Shown piece after piece: positions 8,391 through 16,831 of a stretch of 17,599 nucleotides of DNA. The stretch is from assembly GCA_964472905.1 (NCBI GenBank), contig CAYYMI010000045.1, forward strand, positions 1 through 17,599. The letters are read 5' to 3'. Position 1 is the stretch's first letter, and every line of letters starts with the position of its first letter. The stretch is from Hellea sp964472905. Its GTDB lineage: Bacteria; Pseudomonadota; Alphaproteobacteria; Caulobacterales; Maricaulaceae. Below the pieces are notes generated by a model. It was not told where the DNA came from and did no database searches. It saw only the letters and a list, made by a program, of their open reading frames with translations. A program made the translations under genes and the position numbers.

Positions 8391-8861
8391 ATGGCCCTCT
8401 CTGTTGGTGATAAAGCTCCAAACTTCTCAATGCCGTCTGACAACGATGGGACTGTTTCCCTTTCAGATTATAAAGGTAGGTTTCTAGTTTTATACTTTTA
8501 TCCCAAAGATGACACCCCAGGCTGTACAAAGGAAGCAATTGGGTTTTCACAAATGAAAGGGGAATTTGACAAGCTTGGATCTGATATTCTTGGAATATCC
8601 AAAGATACAGCGGCGAAACATGATAAATTTATTGCAAAACACGACCTTTCCGTTCGGTTAGGGTCGGATGAAGATGGAAAAATGATCGAAACCTATGGCG
8701 TTTGGGTCGAAAAGAACATGTATGGTAAAAAATATATGGGCATCGAACGGGTGACCTATTTGTTAGGTCCTGATGGAAAAATATTAGAAATTTGGAGAAA
8801 AGTGCGTGTTAAAAACCACGTAGAAGCTGTTTTAACAGCTTTAAAACAACATGTTAGCTAA
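8391..8861 (+). CDS. bcp: Peroxiredoxin of the Bcp/PrxQ group, one-cysteine type
   Basis: A cytoplasmic thiol peroxidase that reduces hydrogen peroxide and organic hydroperoxides. ATG 8391 is preferred over the in-frame ATG 8361: AAGGA lies 7 bases before it, and the product then begins MALSVGDKAP, as is normal for the family, with 156 residues. The thioredoxin fold shows 'LYFYPKDDTPGCTKEA' with peroxidatic Cys45 and the 'GISKDTAAKHDKF' segment. Ile50 stands where E. coli Bcp has its resolving Cys50, and there is no other cysteine in the whole protein. The sulfenic acid must therefore be reduced by an outside thiol or through an intermolecular disulfide. The stop overlaps the start of the DUF455 gene (TAATG), so the two are translationally coupled. 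It diverges from the AsmA-like gene. Confidence 0.93.
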   Translation: MALSVGDKAPNFSMPSDNDGTVSLSDYKGRFLVLYFYPKDDTPGCTKEAIGFSQMKGEFDKLGSDILGISKDTAAKHDKFIAKHDLSVRLGSDEDGKMIETYGVWVEKNMYGKKYMGIERVTYLLGPDGKILEIWRKVRVKNHVEAVLTALKQHVS

Positions 8862-9661
8862 TGAGCGCACTATCAAACGCACTGTCCGTATTACAAACAA
8901 GCTCGGTAAAAGGTAAGTGTGAAGCTGCTAGTTACCTTGCTAAGCAATGGCAACACAATAAGATGATAAGCCCAATCACCACCAATATTCCTGATAATCC
9001 AGGTCGGCCAAACACTCCTACGTTAGTAACTCCGTCTCATGTCCCTAGACGGCGATTAGGGTCAGTGGCAGGACGAGCGGCTCTATTACATGCTGTTGCT
9101 CATATAGAATTTAACGCCATAGATTTAGCCGCAGATATGATTGTTAGGTTTGGTCTTCACCCAGACATAGCTAAATCACAACGCGAAGATTTTATCGAAG
9201 ACTGGATATCGGTGTGTCATGACGAAGCCCGTCACTTCATGATGCTCGAAAATCGACTACATGACCTAGACATACGCTATGGAAGCTTACCTGCGCATAA
9301 TGGGTTATGGGAAGCCGCGATAAAAACAAAAGATAACTTTGCAGCCCGATTAGCTATCGCGCCTATGGTGTTAGAAGCTAGAGGCCTAGATGTTACGCCT
9401 AGAATGATAAAAAAACTGAATAAAATTGGCGACTTAGAAAGCGCATCAATCTTAAAAACCATCTACAATGATGAAATAAGCCACGTCGCCATTGGTGCAA
9501 AGTGGTTTAAAGTTTTAGCCGAATCTAAAAATAAACGGCCTGAACAATATTTTCATAAACTCGTCTCTGAATTTTACACAGGGCACTTAAAACCGCCATT
9601 TAACGTCCAAGCGCGAACCCTAGCGGGCTTAAAACAGGGATTCTACATGCCTCTAACGTGA
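8861..9661 (+). CDS. DUF455 ferritin-like diiron protein
   Basis: A 266-residue protein of the DUF455/COG2833 family. After a Pro-rich stretch (about 37-60) comes a four-helix ferritin-like bundle with a full set of likely metal ligands: Glu83 ('HIEFNAIDLA'), Glu122 and His125 ('DEARHF'), Glu172 ('LEARGLD'), and Glu205 and His208 ('DEISHV'). This pattern of two ExxH motifs and two single Glu residues is what a carboxylate-bridged diiron or Fe/Mn centre needs. The family's reaction has not been established to my knowledge, so the substrate is left open; an oxidoreductase or metal-handling role is inference. Its ATG overlaps the bcp stop by one base, which links it to peroxide defence by position. 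The next gene starts 115 bases further on. Confidence 0.88.
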   Translation: MSALSNALSVLQTSSVKGKCEAASYLAKQWQHNKMISPITTNIPDNPGRPNTPTLVTPSHVPRRRLGSVAGRAALLHAVAHIEFNAIDLAADMIVRFGLHPDIAKSQREDFIEDWISVCHDEARHFMMLENRLHDLDIRYGSLPAHNGLWEAAIKTKDNFAARLAIAPMVLEARGLDVTPRMIKKLNKIGDLESASILKTIYNDEISHVAIGAKWFKVLAESKNKRPEQYFHKLVSEFYTGHLKPPFNVQARTLAGLKQGFYMPLT

Positions 9662-9776
9662 AAAAATGGTCACATTCCCTTTTTCGGCAAGAAAAATGCA
9701 TAAATTATCTAAATTAACTTGAACATTTCGTTAGAATTATGGTGTAAGACGAAAATAAATTATCGGACGGGGATCC

Positions 9777-10994
9777 ATGATAAATGACGTTTTTGGGGAG
9801 TTGCGAAAGCAAATCCTCCAGCATTTCCCAGAACGCCAGCTTTATCTGAGGTCTGGAGGCGAAGTTAAGTACTACGTCTTCGGAACAAAGTTACAGATGG
9901 CTATAGTTAGCGGCTTGATAGTCGTTGCCTTGTGGTGTGTTTTTACCATGTTCAACTTACTTTGGGGGTACAACCCAATGAGAGCACCATCACAGGAAAT
10001 AAAGCGGGTTGAAGCTCGCTACCAACGCCTATTAGCTGATGCCCAAGCCAAGGAAAATACCGCAAGACTTAGACTAGACGAACAACGTCAAAGCTTTGAA
10101 CAGATGGCCAAGAGTTTCGAAGAGAAACATCAAACAATTTCACAAATTTTCAAAACGTCTGCTCCAACAGGAGTTTTACCAAATTCAGATGTCAAAAAAT
10201 ACGCCGGAAGTCGTATTTTGATGGCTCCTACAGTCAGAGACAGTGTTCCTAGAACATCCAGAAAATCTATGGTTCAAGACGTGAATCTGGAGACAGGCAT
10301 GGAATTTGATAGATCGCTTAATAACCTTGATGACACTCAAAACGCCATACTCGTTTCCGCGGAAATAGAAACTCTTAACAGGATTGAACTCAACAGAGCC
10401 ATTATCAATTCTACAGAGCTTACAGTGGATACAGTGCTTAAAGAAAGCCCCTTCGGTAAAGGCGGGCTTTTTGTTGATCTTGGTGAAGACTTAGACCTAC
10501 CAGGCGAAGGAAATTTCGGATCAAGAATTGCCAGTATTAAGGCCCGCGTGGCTGAAGCCGAAGCATTGGACAATGCGTTATTATCAGTTCCTTTTGGGCA
10601 TCCAGTCGGTGTTGAGACTTACCGCACAAGTTCATATGGACTTCGCAAAGACCCCTTTACAAAACGTCCTACTTTCCATGAAGGTTTGGATTTTGGCGGA
10701 CAACGATCAACTCCCATTGTCGCAGCAGCCGATGGGAAAGTCATTTTTTCTGGTAGAAATGGTGGATATGGACGAAGTGTGGAAATTGATCACGGGCATG
10801 GATTTGTGACGCGTTATGGCCACATGCACAAACTCAATGTTAAACGTGGACAAATTGTCAAAAAAGGCGATAAGCTTGGTGGTATGGGATCAACCGGACG
10901 CAGTACCGCGACTCACCTTCATTATGAAATTCATTTTCAGGGTCGAGTTTATGACCCAGACAAGTTTTTAAAGGCAGGACGTTATGTTCAGTAA
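9777..10994 (+). CDS. lmdC: M23 (LytM-type) peptidoglycan endopeptidase, bactofilin partner
   Basis: A bitopic inner-membrane wall hydrolase of 405 residues. It has a short cytoplasmic part (1-38), one membrane segment (about 39-63), a periplasmic coiled coil (about 68-125), a linker, and a C-terminal LytM domain (about 270-395). The zinc ligands are present: His301 and Asp305 ('HEGLDFGG') and His382 ('THLHYE'), with the active-site His349 ('RYGHM'), so the enzyme should cut peptide cross-links. GGGGA lies just before the ATG. The stop overlaps the bactofilin start by 11 bases. This architecture and gene pairing match LmdC of Hyphomonas neptunium and related LdpA-type proteins of Caulobacter, where bactofilin recruits the enzyme through its cytoplasmic tail to sites of local growth. 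The name rests on that context, not on an alignment. Confidence 0.88.
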   Translation: MINDVFGELRKQILQHFPERQLYLRSGGEVKYYVFGTKLQMAIVSGLIVVALWCVFTMFNLLWGYNPMRAPSQEIKRVEARYQRLLADAQAKENTARLRLDEQRQSFEQMAKSFEEKHQTISQIFKTSAPTGVLPNSDVKKYAGSRILMAPTVRDSVPRTSRKSMVQDVNLETGMEFDRSLNNLDDTQNAILVSAEIETLNRIELNRAIINSTELTVDTVLKESPFGKGGLFVDLGEDLDLPGEGNFGSRIASIKARVAEAEALDNALLSVPFGHPVGVETYRTSSYGLRKDPFTKRPTFHEGLDFGGQRSTPIVAAADGKVIFSGRNGGYGRSVEIDHGHGFVTRYGHMHKLNVKRGQIVKKGDKLGGMGSTGRSTATHLHYEIHFQGRVYDPDKFLKAGRYVQ

Positions 10995-11403
10995 AAGTAA
11001 TTCACCAACCGCGCCCTCTGTCCCTGAGGCTACGCCAAAAAAGTCGAGCACTCCGCGTTCAATGAACGCAGCGCCATCAATTTTAGGTAGTGATTTACTT
11101 ATTACAGGTGACATCAAGACAGATGGCGATATTCAGATCGATGGCCGCTTGGACGGCAACATAAAAGCTGGAAATGTAACTATAGGCGAACAGGGTGCTG
11201 TTAACGGGAAGATTACAGCAGCAACGGTTCATATTCGCGGAAAAGTAACGGGTAAAGTTGATGCCAATTCCGTCGATCTTTCTGAAACAGCAAATGTGCA
11301 AGCAGATCTTGTTCAAGACCAATTAATGATTGCAAATGGCGCTTTTTTCGATGGGAAATGCACGAGAAAATCTGGAGCAGTGCCTGCAAAACCCATTAAA
11401 TAA
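10984..11403 (+). CDS. bacA: Bactofilin
   Basis: A 139-residue cytoskeletal protein that self-assembles into nucleotide-free filaments on the inner membrane. The N-terminus starts MFSK, like the membrane-targeting peptide described for Caulobacter and Hyphomonas bactofilins, followed by a disordered Pro/Ser/Ala-rich tail (to about 30). The core (about 33-125) is a right-handed beta-helix made of short repeats such as 'GDIKTDGDIQIDGRLDGNI', 'GNVTIGEQGAVNGKI' and 'ATVHIRGKVTGKV'. A short basic, Pro-containing tail ends the protein. It overlaps the M23 gene by 11 bases, so the scaffold and its hydrolase are made together; this layout is conserved in several bacterial groups. It converges on prfB with 14 bases between stop codons, too few for an ordinary terminator. 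Confidence 0.95.
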   Translation: MFSKSNSPTAPSVPEATPKKSSTPRSMNAAPSILGSDLLITGDIKTDGDIQIDGRLDGNIKAGNVTIGEQGAVNGKITAATVHIRGKVTGKVDANSVDLSETANVQADLVQDQLMIANGAFFDGKCTRKSGAVPAKPIK

Positions 11404-11417
11404 TTTGGCTTCAGACC

Positions 11418-12525
11418 TTACGTAGCTGTTTCTAATCTCGCGCTCAGCGCCGCTGCCATAAATAAATCCAAGTCACCATCTAGAACGCCTGATGTATCTG
11501 ATGTTTCAACATTTGTCCTTAGATCTTTGACAAGTTGATAAGGTTGTAAGACGTAAGACCTTATCTGATGCCCCCACCCTATTTCGGATTTGTTATCGGC
11601 TTGTTCTTGAGCCTCTGCTTCGCGGCGTTGTAGCTCTGCTTCATATAAACGAGCGCGCAACATATCCCATGCCATAGACCTATTTTTATGCTGAGAACGA
11701 TCATTTTGACATTGAACGACTATACCTGTGGGTTCATGCGTAATACGGACAGCTGAATCTGTCTTATTAATATGCTGCCCACCAGCTCCTGACGCGCGAT
11801 ATGTATCAACGCGGCAATCAGATTCATTAATATCGATATCTATCGTATCATCAACTTCAGGAAAGACCCAAACTGATGCAAAACTCGTATGTCTCCTAGC
11901 ACTAGAGTCGTAGGGCGAAATGCGTACTAATCGATGAACACCAGATTCTGTTTTAAGCCATCCAAAGGCATTTTCACCTTTAACCCGAATAGTCGCTGAT
12001 TTAATGCCGGCTTCATCACCGGATTGTTCTTCTAGTACTTCGACCTTTTTTCCATGAGCCTGAGCCCAGCGTGTATACATCCTTAGTAACATCTCGGCCC
12101 AATCTTGAGCCTCTGTTCCGCCTGCGCCAGGATGAATTTCAACAAAACAATCATTGGCATCAGCTTCACCAGATAAAAGAGCTTCCAGTTCAGCTTTTCC
12201 AGCCTTTTCTTTCACCGAAATCAGAGCAGAAGCTGCGGCATCTAATAACTCCTGATCATTATCAATTTCAGCGAGTTCCGCCAGCTCAACATTATCTATC
12301 AAGTCCTTGGATAAGTTAGCAATATTTTCGAACGCTGTTTCAAGACGAGAGCGTTCTTGCATGAGTTTTTGGGCTTTTTGTGGATTATCCCAAAAACTAG
12401 GATTTTCACTTAAAGCATTAAGCTCAGCCAAACGGTGTTCTGCGGGCTCCCAGTCAAAGACGCCTCCTTAGCAGCGCAATCGACTGCTCTATTTCATCCT
12501 TCATTTGTAAAATATCAGCCCGCAT
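11418..12525 (-). CDS. prfB: Peptide chain release factor 2, made by +1 programmed frameshift
   Basis: RF2 ends translation at UGA and UAA. The gene is read in two frames. ATG 12525 opens 23 codons (MRADILQMK...LLRRRL) that end at an in-frame TGA (12456-12454). A +1 slip at CTT TGA C then continues as DWEPAEHRLAELN and runs to the TAA at 11418. The product is 368 residues, the usual RF2 length, and the start fits other alphaproteobacterial RF2s. GGQ, which triggers peptide release, falls at 248-250. The stop-recognition tripeptide reads SPY (203-205) instead of E. coli SPF; I recall this variant from other Alphaproteobacteria. ATG 12525 is 8 bases after the mrcA stop with no clear ribosome site, so it is probably translated by coupling to mrcA. 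It converges with bacA. Confidence 0.96.
12453..12468 (-). promoter_or_regulatory. prfB programmed +1 frameshift signal
   Basis: On the minus strand this reads AGGAGG CGT CTT TGA C. It holds an internal Shine-Dalgarno-like AGGAGG (12468-12463), then three bases, then the slippery CTT, the in-frame stop TGA, and a following C. Spacing and order are the same as in E. coli prfB (AGGGGG TAT CTT TGA C). When RF2 is scarce, slow reading of the UGA lets the ribosome slip forward and finish the protein, so RF2 controls its own synthesis. The two tandem AGG Arg codons are part of the SD-like element. Confidence 0.96.
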
Positions 12526-12533
12526 TTTATTTA

Positions 12534-15491
12534 CTAATAAAGCCCATCATCCAAGTCTTCTTCTGCCTCATCTTTGAGCGCTAGGTCCTTTTTCTCGACG
12601 GGTTGTTTTATGTCTGTCTCAATAGGTTCAGACGTATTGTTACCTAAATTCAATTCATCAGATGCTTCTGCTACACCTTCCCCAAGGGCTAAAGTTTCAG
12701 CTACCACTTCACGAGTCTCCCCATTTTCTATAGCCTCTGCATCTCCTTCAACTGTTTCAGAATTTTCTGAGGTCTCTGTCAGTGATTGTTCCGTTTGAGA
12801 ACTTACCTTCTCTTCAATGAGCTCATCACTAACCTCATTGGTTTCTTCATTCTCAATAACATCTTCTAGCGTCTCGTTGTCATTTGACGCGTCATCAAAG
12901 TCATAATTATAGGAGCCAAAACTATCGGATCCACTGCCGACTCTAATATTAGATTTTAAAGCCCCTATCTTAGGCTCTGTTCCAGGTCTAAAGGCCTCCA
13001 AAATAAAGTTTGGCGCGCCAATAAAAGAAGGCTCCCCAGTATCTCTATTAACAGGCGACAAAGTCACACCTTCAGGAATTCTGAAAGGAACTTTGGGCTT
13101 AGCTTTTAGAGCCTCCCGCATAAAGTCTCGAAAGATAGGCGCAGCAGAGGAGCTTCCCGTTTCTTTCCCCATCTGTTCAGGATTATCCATACCAACATAA
13201 ACACCCGCAACAAGATCAGGTGAAAAACCCATAAACCAATTATCAACAGACTCATTTGTTGTCCCGGTTTTACCAGCCATTGGGCGTCCCAGAACAGAAA
13301 TTTTACGTCCAGTCCCATTATCAACAACACCCTTCAGCATAAATGTAACTTGATAAGCAGTAACCGGATCAATAACGACGTCCCGATCATCTGGTAAGTC
13401 TGGTGGGGCTTCACCGTAGTACTCATCTTGCTGACATGCTTCACAAACATTATCACCATGAACAAAAATCGTTTTTCCTTGTCCATCTTGCACACGGTCC
13501 AATATCGTCGGTTTTACGGCCTTGCCTCCATTGACGAGAGTTGAATAAGCGCTCGCAAGACGCAGTAAAGTCGTTTCTCCTGCTCCCAAAGCCCAAGCAA
13601 GCTCTGGCTTTGTCTCATCATAAATACCAAAACGGCGACCATACTCATTCACAGGGGTCATCCCAATATCATTTGCAAGACGCACCGTCATCGCATTACG
13701 AGACTTCTCCAAACCTAGACGCAAGGTACTGAGTCCGTAAAATTTACCTGTATTGTAGTTTGAGGGCTTGTAAAAACGCTCACACTCATCCTCTTCGGCT
13801 AACTCTTCATCTTCCCCGATTTCACCAGTATTTTCGGGGGGAATTTCAATTTGCCCATCTTCTTGAACATCGCGAAGTTCTAGCGTGCCCGCTTCATTTT
13901 CTTCACATTCGATATCTTGTCTTTCAATAACAAATGGCGCATCCAAAACTTGGCTTGAAGGTGTGAATCCATTATCAAGCGCGGCAGCATATACGAAGGG
14001 CTTGAATGCAGATCCGGGTTGACGTTTAGCCTGAGTGACTCGGTTAAACTGGCTTTGTTCAAAACTATACCCACCAACCAGTGATAAAACACGGCCAGTA
14101 TGAGGGTCCATAGCGATAATCCCGCCGTTAACTTTAGGGATTTGCCTGAGATTATATTCCGTTTTTGATTTTGGTTTCCGCTGAACTAGTATCACATCTC
14201 CTTGTGAGATCACCTCTGTCACCTTTTTGGGTTTACGTCCTACTTCTCCCTTAGCCAACGCTTTTGCAGCCCACTGAATATCAGAGATATTTAGTGTGCC
14301 TTTCTCAGCTGCCTTAGCAGCGTTGACGGTTTTTTCATCTGCGTCGTCACCAGCTTTAGTTTCCTGATCAACAAACCCTATACGGGCTTCCTCGTCGCTT
14401 ATGTTTAAAACGAGTCCAACGCGCCAATCCCCAATGTCTTTAGGGGTATTAAATTCGGAGAGACGTTTTTTCCAATCATCAAAGTTCTCAAATTTGCCAA
14501 GAGGACCACGATATCCATGACGTCGGTCAAAACCCTCTAATCCATCACGCAAAGCTTTACGCGCTGCAAGCTGCAAACCCGTATCAAGCGTCGTGCGAAT
14601 TGAAAGTCCGCCACTGTAAAGTTCATCTTTTCCATATAGCTTGTATATTTGTTTACGGGCTTCTTCGACGAAGTACTCTGCGGCGAGATATTCGTCTCCT
14701 TCAAATCGTTTAGTGACAAGAATATCTGTTTGTTTAGCCGTATCAGAAGCTGCTTGAGACGCATAACCATCCTCAACCATCCGGTTAAGAACATAATTGC
14801 GACGATTAAGAGCTCTCGCTTTTTTTTCAGGATCTCCAACTTGATAATTACTTGGCGCTTTCGGCAGAACTGCTAGATAAGCAATCTGATCGAGCGAGAG
14901 CTCTTTCATAGGTTTACCGAAGTAATTAAGCGAAGCGGCGGCGACGCCATAAGCCCCTCGTCCGAAATAAATATCATTTAGATAAAGCTCTAAAATATGG
15001 TCTTTATCCAATGCCTTTTCAATGCGTCCAGCAATCACCACTTCCCGAACTTTTCGAGTGACATTGCGTTCATTACCGACAAGGAAGTTCTTCGCAACTT
15101 GTTGAGTTAGAGTTGACCCGCCTTCTAAGCGCTCTTTTCTTAAAACATGCCCGATATTGGCAATCATGGCCCGAGCAAACCCTTTCTCATCAAACCCATT
15201 ATGATCATAAAATCTTTTGTCCTCTGCCGCGACAAAAGCATATTGCAACTGCTTAGGAACTGTTTCAATCGGGACAAAAACACGAGCCTCAGTCCTGAAT
15301 TCCGAGATCAATTTGCCATCACCAGCATGAACTCTGGACATAACAGGCGGACGGTATTCCGCTAAAGCTTCGATACTCGGCAAATCTTTTGTCGCGCGGA
15401 TAACAAATACGAACAAGGCAACTAAGAGGATCAGACCTAACACACCACCGATGGCTAAAAGCCATTTAAATATGTTCCAAAACGTTTTCAT
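12534..15491 (-). CDS. mrcA: Bifunctional penicillin-binding protein 1A
   Basis: A class A PBP of 985 residues that polymerises glycan strands and cross-links them on the outer face of the inner membrane. Order: short cytoplasmic tail; membrane segment (about 10-31); GT51 glycosyltransferase with catalytic Glu90 ('EDKRFYDHNGF'), 'GGSTLTQQ' (124-131) and 'RKVREVVIAGRIE'; an intervening OB-like region (about 310-455); and a transpeptidase with SAFK (Ser494, Lys497), SRN (597-599) and KTGTT (741-745). Two oddities stand out. One is an acidic insert (about 526-572, flanked by Cys529 and Cys570) between SxxK and SxN. The other is a roughly 130-residue low-complexity, Glu/Asp/Ser/Thr-rich C-terminal tail ending DDGLY. 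Cys683 and Cys686 form a CxxC. It follows amiC and precedes prfB, a common alphaproteobacterial arrangement. The ribosome site is weak. Confidence 0.96.
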   Translation of the reverse strand: MKTFWNIFKWLLAIGGVLGLILLVALFVFVIRATKDLPSIEALAEYRPPVMSRVHAGDGKLISEFRTEARVFVPIETVPKQLQYAFVAAEDKRFYDHNGFDEKGFARAMIANIGHVLRKERLEGGSTLTQQVAKNFLVGNERNVTRKVREVVIAGRIEKALDKDHILELYLNDIYFGRGAYGVAAASLNYFGKPMKELSLDQIAYLAVLPKAPSNYQVGDPEKKARALNRRNYVLNRMVEDGYASQAASDTAKQTDILVTKRFEGDEYLAAEYFVEEARKQIYKLYGKDELYSGGLSIRTTLDTGLQLAARKALRDGLEGFDRRHGYRGPLGKFENFDDWKKRLSEFNTPKDIGDWRVGLVLNISDEEARIGFVDQETKAGDDADEKTVNAAKAAEKGTLNISDIQWAAKALAKGEVGRKPKKVTEVISQGDVILVQRKPKSKTEYNLRQIPKVNGGIIAMDPHTGRVLSLVGGYSFEQSQFNRVTQAKRQPGSAFKPFVYAAALDNGFTPSSQVLDAPFVIERQDIECEENEAGTLELRDVQEDGQIEIPPENTGEIGEDEELAEEDECERFYKPSNYNTGKFYGLSTLRLGLEKSRNAMTVRLANDIGMTPVNEYGRRFGIYDETKPELAWALGAGETTLLRLASAYSTLVNGGKAVKPTILDRVQDGQGKTIFVHGDNVCEACQQDEYYGEAPPDLPDDRDVVIDPVTAYQVTFMLKGVVDNGTGRKISVLGRPMAGKTGTTNESVDNWFMGFSPDLVAGVYVGMDNPEQMGKETGSSSAAPIFRDFMREALKAKPKVPFRIPEGVTLSPVNRDTGEPSFIGAPNFILEAFRPGTEPKIGALKSNIRVGSGSDSFGSYNYDFDDASNDNETLEDVIENEETNEVSDELIEEKVSSQTEQSLTETSENSETVEGDAEAIENGETREVVAETLALGEGVAEASDELNLGNNTSEPIETDIKQPVEKKDLALKDEAEEDLDDGLY

Positions 15492-15528
15492 ATCGCTAAA
15501 AGATGCTGTCCTAAACTTTTGTGACCAG

Positions 15529-15534
15529 ATTATA
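15529..15534 (-). promoter_or_regulatory. Candidate -10 element for mrcA-prfB
   Basis: A perfect TATAAT (minus strand, 15534 to 15529) lies 37 bases before the mrcA ATG, in the 86-base gap after amiC. No good -35 hexamer is found 16-18 bases upstream. It is either an activator-dependent or extended-type promoter, or chance in AT-rich DNA. If real, mrcA and prfB could be transcribed apart from amiC. Confidence 0.3.
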
Positions 15535-15577
15535 GCTACTTATTGCCATGATTCTGTTGGTTCTGAACAGAGGTAGG

Positions 15578-16729
15578 CTAACTTTCGATTTTATCAAAAT
15601 AGCTATTGATGGAGCGCGTGACTGAGCGCAAGACTTTCTTGCGGTGAGAAGCAGAATTTAGCAGTTTTTCATCTTGTGCATTAGATAAAAACCCAAGCTC
15701 CAGCAATATTGCAGGGACATCTGGCGCCAGTAAAACGAAATATCCCGCCCTGCGATGAGAATTCCCGATGAGTTTTGTGGAGCCCCCTAAATTTTTTAAT
15801 AGCAAGTCAGCAAATTGTTCTGATTGTGTTTCAGTCTTACGCTGCGCAAGATCAACAAGAATATCTCCAACAGGATCAGTTTGTTCAGTCAAGTCGACAT
15901 CCATAATCCAGTTTTGATTATTCACAATGCGTTTTGAGCGGTTCTTTGCTCTATCTGCCAGTGTATATACTGAGGCGCCTCTGGCTGTTTTGCTTCCGGC
16001 CGAATCTGCGTGAATGGAAATAAACAAATCAGCTCCCCCGGCGCGGGCTATCCTTAAACGCTCTTCATAATCAACGTAAATATCTCCAGACCGTGTCACC
16101 ATTACTTTATAGCGTTTTGTCGCCAGTAATTGGCGTTGGAGTTCTTTGGCCGCAGCCGATGTGATCGTTTTTTCTTTTGTGCCTCTCACACCGATAGCGC
16201 CTGGATCATGTCCACCATGCCCTGGATCAATAACAATGACAGGTTTACGCCGAGGCTTTTCGGAAATAATGGGCTTTAACCGTGGATATGGTACAGTTTT
16301 AGTGAAGTAGCGCGGACCGTTTACAATAGGTTGGGCTATAAATGGGCGCGCGATATCCCCTTTAAGACCTATAATTAAATCATGACCTAAAGTGCGGTGA
16401 TTTTTTAAATCCACGCCCGAGTTTAAATCTAAAACTATCCTAATATCATTTTCGCGCTTTGCCACACGAACACGTTTAACCCCGCCCTCCCCCTTAAAGG
16501 TCAAAGGGCCGTTGTTAAGCGTCTTACCACTTAAATTAACCTCTGCTGACGGCACATCAATGACAATACGCGGTTTATCTTCGCCAATAGAAAAAACCTT
16601 TACTTCGTCAGGTTTAGATATCCGTAAAACAACGTCAGACCCACTATAAGAGACAGACGACAAGGTTTGAGCCATAGCCGCTAGGCTTAGCCCCATCCAT
16701 ATCAAGGCTGTCATTATAAGAAATCTCAC
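15578..16729 (-). CDS. amiC: N-acetylmuramoyl-L-alanine amidase with AMIN domain
   Basis: A periplasmic zinc amidase that cuts the bond between MurNAc and the stem peptide, used in cell separation. I place the start at GTG 16729 (383 residues), not at the ATG 29 codons upstream. AGAGG sits 8 bases before the GTG, and the product then starts with a clean signal peptide (MRFLIMTALIWMGLSLAAMA, cut before Gln21). An AMIN domain (about 22-125) targets the enzyme to peptidoglycan or the division site. The Amidase_3 domain (about 165-380) has zinc ligands His171 ('DPGHGG'), Glu186 ('TKEKT') and His240 ('SIHAD') and catalytic Glu344 ('LLELGF'). A segment around 275-295 ('MDVDLTEQTDPVGDILVDLA') matches the blocking helix of AmiA/B/C-type enzymes, so activation by an EnvC- or DipM-like LytM factor is expected. 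It precedes mrcA on the same strand. Confidence 0.95.
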   Translation of the reverse strand: MRFLIMTALIWMGLSLAAMAQTLSSVSYSGSDVVLRISKPDEVKVFSIGEDKPRIVIDVPSAEVNLSGKTLNNGPLTFKGEGGVKRVRVAKRENDIRIVLDLNSGVDLKNHRTLGHDLIIGLKGDIARPFIAQPIVNGPRYFTKTVPYPRLKPIISEKPRRKPVIVIDPGHGGHDPGAIGVRGTKEKTITSAAAKELQRQLLATKRYKVMVTRSGDIYVDYEERLRIARAGGADLFISIHADSAGSKTARGASVYTLADRAKNRSKRIVNNQNWIMDVDLTEQTDPVGDILVDLAQRKTETQSEQFADLLLKNLGGSTKLIGNSHRRAGYFVLLAPDVPAILLELGFLSNAQDEKLLNSASHRKKVLRSVTRSINSYFDKIES

Positions 16730-16831
16730 GAATCTTACCTCTGTTACGACGTATCTATGGATCAAACATGGTTGATAGAGCGTTACCAAGAACGGACTTG
16801 ATACAGTTGCAAACATAATAGATGAAGAACT

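Noticed and set aside
9719..9748. Promoter before the M23 gene (TTGAAC, 18 bases, TGTAAG)
   Set aside because: Both hexamers and the spacing are only moderate in an AT-rich gap; not distinguishable from chance.
11418..12431. prfB as an ordinary 337-residue gene starting at TTG 12431
   Set aside because: This lacks the N-terminal part of RF2, which is present upstream in another frame behind a canonical frameshift signal.
16730..16816. Extra 29 codons at the start of amiC (ATG 16816)
   Set aside because: They would place a non-conserved stretch before a perfect signal peptide; GTG 16729 has a better ribosome site.
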